Source: Treponema sp.
GTDB taxonomy: Bacteria; Spirochaetota; Spirochaetia; Treponematales; Breznakiellaceae
Assembly (NCBI GenBank): GCA_031266635.1
Contig: JAISAN010000247.1
Span: forward strand, 1-10,351
Direction: 5' to 3'
DNA length: 10,351 nucleotides
Shown: piece after piece, positions 7,269-10,351 of the stretch
Layout: each line of letters begins with the position of its first letter
Position numbering within the stretch: the first letter of the stretch is position 1
Program-made: the position numbers and the translations under genes
The notes under the pieces: generated by a model
Database searches by the model: none
The model's input: only the letters and a program-made list of their open reading frames with translations
Told to the model about the DNA's origin: nothing

Positions 7269-8069
7269 TAATTCAAGCTTTCTAATAATCTCTCCCAGGG
7301 CCTGTTTGACCGGCGCGTCTTCCGGCAGTTTGATCAGGGGTTTCCCGTCCGCGTCATATTGATAAACCAGTTCATCCTGGGGCAATACGCCGGCAAGGGT
7401 CAGATTTTGCGACCGTATTTCCTCTTGTATCCCCTCATCAAGTTTCCCGCCGGGGGCGCGGTTTACAATCAGACATACCTTCTTTACCTTCAAGTCCAGT
7501 TCGTCTATCATCCCCGCAATCCGGCCCGCGGCCTGAATACCCCGCCGGGAACAATCGCTGACCAGGAGGATCAAATCGACCGGCGGGAGTACCCCCCGGC
7601 TGATATGCTCCAGCCCGGCCTCGTTGTCCACCACCAGGTAATTGTAGTTTTGATAATATTTTCGCAGTTGTTCCCGGAGTACGTCGTTAACATAACAGTA
7701 ACAACCCTTTCCCTGGCTTCTGCCCATCACCAGCATATCGTAGCTGTCTTCTTCCACCAGGGCGGAACCGAATCTAAAATCGGCGTATTCCTGTTTTGAC
7801 ATGCCCGGAGGAATGGGGCTGTTTTCGTCCAGTTCCGCCCTGGCAATCTCTTCCCGAATATCCCCCAGGGAAACCTGTTTTTCCACCCCCAATATTTCGT
7901 TCAGGTTGGAATTGGCGTCGGCGTCTACCGCCAGAATCGGCCCCTTTCCGGCCCTGATCAGATAATCCAGAAACAAACCGCAAACCGTGGTTTTTCCCGT
8001 ACCCCCCTTGCCCGCCATAGCGATACTGTAGGTCGCCCCTTTTCCGCCGGTCCCGCTGTTATTGTACAC
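7266..8069 (-). CDS. cooC: CooC/AcsF-type nickel-insertion ATPase for CODH/ACS
   Basis: A 267-residue cytosolic P-loop ATPase of the MinD/CooC group that helps insert nickel into CODH and/or ACS. Visible features are the deviant Walker A GKGGTGKTT at 20-28 with signature Lys21, DADANSNL at 49-56, the CooC Cys-Tyr-Cys at 123-125 in GKGCYCYVNDVLR, which binds metal between two subunits, and Walker B YLVVDNEAGLEH at 144-155. These cysteines separate it from MinD and from NifH-like reductases. The start is GTG at 8069, which overlaps the metF stop by 11 nt; a GGGGG run six bases upstream is the only ribosome-site candidate. This start gives about 13 residues before the usual beginning of CooC proteins. 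Lying directly before acsB, it is likely the ACS maturation factor (AcsF) here. CooC and AcsF cannot be told apart by sequence alone. Confidence 0.92.
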   Translation of the reverse strand: MYNNSGTGGKGATYSIAMAGKGGTGKTTVCGLFLDYLIRAGKGPILAVDADANSNLNEILGVEKQVSLGDIREEIARAELDENSPIPPGMSKQEYADFRFGSALVEEDSYDMLVMGRSQGKGCYCYVNDVLREQLRKYYQNYNYLVVDNEAGLEHISRGVLPPVDLILLVSDCSRRGIQAAGRIAGMIDELDLKVKKVCLIVNRAPGGKLDEGIQEEIRSQNLTLAGVLPQDELVYQYDADGKPLIKLPEDAPVKQALGEIIRKLEL

Positions 8070-8922
8070 TTTTAACCCCCGATACGGTTACAATTTCCGA
8101 AACATCTTCACATCTATTCAGCGTATAAATATGAAGCCCGTCGATACCCGCCGCCAAATACCGGTGAATCTGTCTGACCGAATATTCCTTGCCGGCCTTC
8201 TTGAAACCTTCGGGGTCTTTTTCATACCGGCCGATAAGGGCCGCCAATTCCCCCGGTATGGAACAGCCATTGGAAAGGGCCATCCGAATGGTCAAATCCT
8301 TATACAGCACCGGCATAAACCCCACGATCACCGGCAGCTTTATACCCGCCCGGCGGACCCGTTCCCTGTACCGCTCATAGGCGCTTACATCATGGCAGAG
8401 CTGGGTCATAATAAGCTGGGCGCCCTTATCCTGTTTGGAACGCAGATGGGCAATGTCCTCGTCAAAAGACCCGGCCATAAGGTGTTTTTCGGGATACCCC
8501 GCGGCGGCCATACAGAGGCCGGGGAATTCCCGGCTTAAAAAAGCCAGGAGGTCATTGGCGTGGGCAAAGTCCCCCTGGGTATTTTTCCAGCCCTCCGGCA
8601 GATCGCCCCGCACAACCAGTATATTTTCAACCCCCAGGGCGGTATATTCGCGGATGTAATTTTTAATATCCTCCCGGGTATTTCCGATGCAGGTAAAATG
8701 GGTCATAATTTCATGGCCGCTTTCCTTGACGGCCCGGCAAATTTCAATGCTCCGGCCCTTGTTGGAACCTCCCGCGCCGTAGGTGCAGCTGATAAAATCG
8801 GGCGCAAAACGGTACAACATGGACATAACTTCCAGCAGGGGTTCCAGGGGCGTCTCTTCTTTTGGGGGATATACTTCAAAGGAGAAGGTACTCCGTTTTT
8901 TAAGAATATCGCTTATTTTCAC
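8059..8922 (-). CDS. metF: 5,10-methylenetetrahydrofolate reductase
   Basis: Reduces methylene-THF to methyl-THF, the methyl donor of the pathway. From the GTG at 8922 it has 287 residues, the usual MetF length. It has MKISDILKKRSTFSFE at the N-terminus with Glu16 as the expected catalytic acid (Glu28 in E. coli), TYGAGGS in the flavin pocket, VVRGDLP as the folate/flavin loop, AAAGYPEKH, MTQLCHDVSAY and IVGFMPVLY. I prefer this GTG because AAGGGGAAGG lies eight bases upstream and MetF proteins begin here. Longer forms from an ATG at 8976 or a TTG at 9060 would add 18 or 46 basic, Gly-rich residues foreign to the family. It is the first gene of the operon and overlaps cooC by 11 nt. No metV or rnfC-like partner, which some acetogens use with MetF, is encoded beside it, so its electron donor is not evident. 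Confidence 0.94.
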   Translation of the reverse strand: MKISDILKKRSTFSFEVYPPKEETPLEPLLEVMSMLYRFAPDFISCTYGAGGSNKGRSIEICRAVKESGHEIMTHFTCIGNTREDIKNYIREYTALGVENILVVRGDLPEGWKNTQGDFAHANDLLAFLSREFPGLCMAAAGYPEKHLMAGSFDEDIAHLRSKQDKGAQLIMTQLCHDVSAYERYRERVRRAGIKLPVIVGFMPVLYKDLTIRMALSNGCSIPGELAALIGRYEKDPEGFKKAGKEYSVRQIHRYLAAGIDGLHIYTLNRCEDVSEIVTVSGVKSVQ

Positions 8923-8930
8923 TGATTGTA

Positions 8931-8940
8931 CCTTCCCCTT
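8931..8940 (-). promoter_or_regulatory. Ribosome binding site that fixes the metF start
   Basis: AAGGGGAAGG on the minus strand, eight bases before the GTG at 8922. It supports the 287-residue MetF over the longer in-frame versions, whose start codons have no comparable site. Confidence 0.65.
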
Positions 8941-8960
8941 ACTGTACCCTCCCCTCCCCC
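8936..8960 (-). other. G-tract array in the metF leader, possible quadruplex
   Basis: On the minus strand four G-tracts (5, 4, 3 and 4 G) are separated by A, A and an 8-nt spacer. The last tract is part of the metF ribosome binding site. A quadruplex is conceivable but the third loop is longer than the usual limit of seven. The tract may instead be only purine-rich leader sequence. Confidence 0.3.
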
Positions 8961-8986
8961 GTCCGTCAATAGCCATCCCGGAGTTG

Positions 8987-8992
8987 TATAAT
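8987..8992 (+). promoter_or_regulatory. Candidate -10 box (TATAAT) for folC, overlapping a possible metF -10
   Basis: A perfect TATAAT on the plus strand, 88 nt before the folC ATG, directly preceded by TG. No good -35 hexamer lies 16-18 bases upstream; GTCAAT at 8965-8970 is a poor match. On the minus strand the overlapping TTATAC (8991-8986) could serve metF, also without a good -35. The two divergent units may share this box or compete for it. Confidence 0.4.
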
Positions 8993-9017
8993 CTCTTTTT
9001 TCTTTCTATAAAAGAGA
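8992..9017. promoter_or_regulatory. 8-bp inverted repeat in the metF/folC divergent region, possible operator
   Basis: TCTCTTTT (8992-8999) and AAAAGAGA (9010-9017) form a perfect inverted repeat around a 10-nt centre. It abuts the TATAAT box and covers the likely folC transcription start, a position suited to a repressor of both directions. It resembles no operator I recognise. No regulator gene is present in the window. Confidence 0.35.
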
Positions 9018-9032
9018 AGGAACCACTGAAAA

Positions 9033-9053
9033 CCCGGCCGGGGTTCCGGGGTT
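9033..9053. repeat. GC-rich palindrome and tandem 8-mer in the folC leader
   Basis: CCCGGCCGGG (9033-9042) is a perfect 10-bp palindrome. It runs into two tandem copies of CCGGGGTT (9038-9045 and 9046-9053). GGAACC (9019-9024) and GGTTCC (9042-9047) could form an alternative stem. In the folC transcript these lie between the presumed start and the ribosome binding site. Confidence 0.4.
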
Positions 9054-9068
9054 TCCGCAAAAAATTCC

Positions 9069-9074
9069 AGGGAG
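9069..9074 (+). promoter_or_regulatory. Ribosome binding site of folC
   Basis: AGGGAG, six bases before the ATG at 9081. It supports that codon as the folC start. Confidence 0.65.
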
Positions 9075-9080
9075 TAGTCC

Positions 9081-10351
9081 ATGAAAGATTCCTTTGTGTC
9101 CTCCGCCGCTGTGTTTACCTGGCTTTCCCGGTTTATCAACCTGGAACGGGGGCAGACCCCCAAAAGTTTCAAAACGGAACGGATGGAAATTCTGGCGGCC
9201 CTGGCCGGGCATCCGGAAACCTGCGCCCCCGCCATCCACATTGCCGGTTCCAAGGGGAAAGGTTCGGTTACCGGGATGATCTCCGCCATTCTCGAAGCCG
9301 GGGGAATAAAAACCGCCCGGTATATGTCCCCCCATGTACGTGAATACCGGGAACGGATCACCGCGGGGGATGAGTTCTTTGATGAGTCCGTTTATATTGA
9401 GGCGGGACATGAACTGCGGGACATAAGCGAAGCCCTGATGGCCGGGGCGGCGGATAAATTCCCCCTCTTTTCCGGCCCGGAAGGCGAAGGCCCCACTTTT
9501 TTTGAACTTTTGACCCTTTATTTTTTTCTCTGCGCCCGGAGGGCGGGATGCGATTTTATGGTCATTGAAACCGGCATGGGGGGACGGCTGGACCCTACCA
9601 ATATCGTAAGCCCCCTGGTCTCGGTGATCACCCCCATTGAGCTGGAACATACCGAATACCTGGGAAACACGCTCGCCGCCATCGCGGGGGAAAAGGCAGG
9701 GATCATAAAACCCGGAAAACCCCTGGTCCTGGCAAAACAGGCGGACGAAGCTCTCAGGGTCTTCCGGGAAAACGCCGCCGCCAAAAACGCGCCCCTCTTA
9801 TTTTTTCCCGAAGCGGCGGATATTCAGGGCCTTTCAATCCACCGGGAAGGAACGGACTTTACCCTGGGCTTCAAAAACCCGGCCCTGTTCCCCGCCCCCC
9901 TGGAATTGTCCCTTCCCATACCGGGGGCGGTGCAGGCGCAAAACGCGGGCCTGGCCGCCCTGGCGGTAAAAACCGCCTTCCCCGCCATCGGCGAAGATAC
10001 CCTCAGGGCGGGGCTGCATACCTTCAAACTCCCCGCCCGGTTCGAGCGGGTGTGTGATGATCCCCCGCTGATCATTGACGGGGCCCACACGCCGAAAAGC
10101 GCGGAACTTACCGTACAGACCTTTATATCCCTTTACGGCGAAGGAGGCGTTCTTCTTTTCGGCTGCGTGGCCGGAAAAAACGCCGAAAGCATGGCCCGCC
10201 TCCTGCTCCCCCATTTCTCCCGGATCATCATCACCACCCCCGGCTCCTTTAAGGCCAGCGATCCCGAAAATGTGTACGCCCTGTTTATCCGTGAAGCCCT
10301 GAACCAAAAGGCCGGGGACGCAGCCGCGCCGGCCTGCATCAAAAACACCGG
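9081..10351 (+). CDS. folC: Folylpolyglutamate synthase / dihydrofolate synthase (3' end outside window)
   Basis: Adds glutamate tails to THF, keeping the cofactor in the cell and improving its fit to folate enzymes such as MetF and the methyltransferase encoded opposite. The 423 visible residues read without a stop to the window edge and cover nearly all of a Mur-ligase-like FolC. Motifs: P-loop GSKGKGS at 56-62 (GTNGKGS in most family members), YMSPHVREYRERI at 81-93, IETGMGGRLDPTN at 162-174, HTEYLGNTLAAIAGEKAGI at 190-208, ARFERV at 319-324 and IIDGAHTP at 331-338 (usually DGAHNP). Both motif deviations are conservative in position and need not mean loss of activity. The ATG has an AGGGAG site. 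The gene is divergent from metF and shares its control region. The sequence does not show whether it also has dihydrofolate synthase activity. Confidence 0.93.
   Translation, partial: MKDSFVSSAAVFTWLSRFINLERGQTPKSFKTERMEILAALAGHPETCAPAIHIAGSKGKGSVTGMISAILEAGGIKTARYMSPHVREYRERITAGDEFFDESVYIEAGHELRDISEALMAGAADKFPLFSGPEGEGPTFFELLTLYFFLCARRAGCDFMVIETGMGGRLDPTNIVSPLVSVITPIELEHTEYLGNTLAAIAGEKAGIIKPGKPLVLAKQADEALRVFRENAAAKNAPLLFFPEAADIQGLSIHREGTDFTLGFKNPALFPAPLELSLPIPGAVQAQNAGLAALAVKTAFPAIGEDTLRAGLHTFKLPARFERVCDDPPLIIDGAHTPKSAELTVQTFISLYGEGGVLLFGCVAGKNAESMARLLLPHFSRIIITTPGSFKASDPENVYALFIREALNQKAGDAAAPACIKNT

Noticed and set aside
9006..9650. A 214-codon minus-strand open frame opposite folC
   Set aside because: It is rich in Gly, Phe and Pro, as expected of a shadow frame, and overlaps folC whose motifs are clear.
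1..10351. CRISPR array, tRNA, rRNA, insertion sequence or phage genes
   Set aside because: I saw no regularly spaced repeats, no tRNA or rRNA-like segment, and no transposase, integrase or terminal repeats. The window is filled by metabolic genes with short spacers.

Overview
The window carries a nearly complete, tightly packed operon for the methyl and acetyl-CoA-forming steps of the Wood-Ljungdahl (reductive acetyl-CoA) pathway, read on the minus strand and flanked by two plus-strand genes that run off the window edges. The organism is therefore an anaerobe that makes, or less likely breaks down, acetate through acetyl-CoA synthase. A secreted Big_2-domain protein with a glycosidase-like C-terminal region next door, and GC-rich genes full of C runs, would fit a gut homoacetogen such as a termite-gut Treponema. 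That taxonomic guess is inference only; the sequence holds no rRNA or other marker.

Layout. Positions 3-932 (+): the C-terminal end of a larger extracellular protein, a glycoside-hydrolase-like tail followed by two Big_2 domains. Positions 933-985: a short convergent gap without a convincing terminator. Positions 986-8922 (-): the operon, in transcription order metF (methylene-THF reductase), cooC/acsF-type nickel ATPase, acsB (acetyl-CoA synthase), acsV/RACo (reductive activator of corrinoid proteins), a DUF3786 gene, an AcsE-like methyltetrahydrofolate methyltransferase, and a small MtbC/MttC-type corrinoid protein. Five of the six junctions overlap or are separated by only 14 nt. The one real gap, 45 nt between cooC and acsB, holds a terminator-like hairpin. 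Positions 8923-9080: a divergent control region with a TATAAT box, an 8-bp inverted repeat, GC-rich palindromes and a G-rich metF leader. Positions 9081-10351 (+): folC (folylpolyglutamate synthase), cut by the right edge.

How the genes work together. FolC would polyglutamylate the THF cofactor and MetF would make methyl-THF. The AcsE-like enzyme would move the methyl group to a corrinoid protein, and RACo would rescue the corrinoid when it oxidises to Co(II). CooC would supply nickel, and AcsB would join methyl, CO and CoA. All A-cluster cysteines of AcsB and the folate-binding residues of the methyltransferase are present.

The main surprise is what is missing. Both ends of the operon are visible, yet it has no CO dehydrogenase (acsA) and no corrinoid iron-sulfur protein (acsC/acsD). 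The place where CFeSP would be expected holds a one-domain corrinoid protein of the methylotrophic type. Either acsA/C/D lie elsewhere in the genome, or this small corrinoid protein takes part in methyl delivery.
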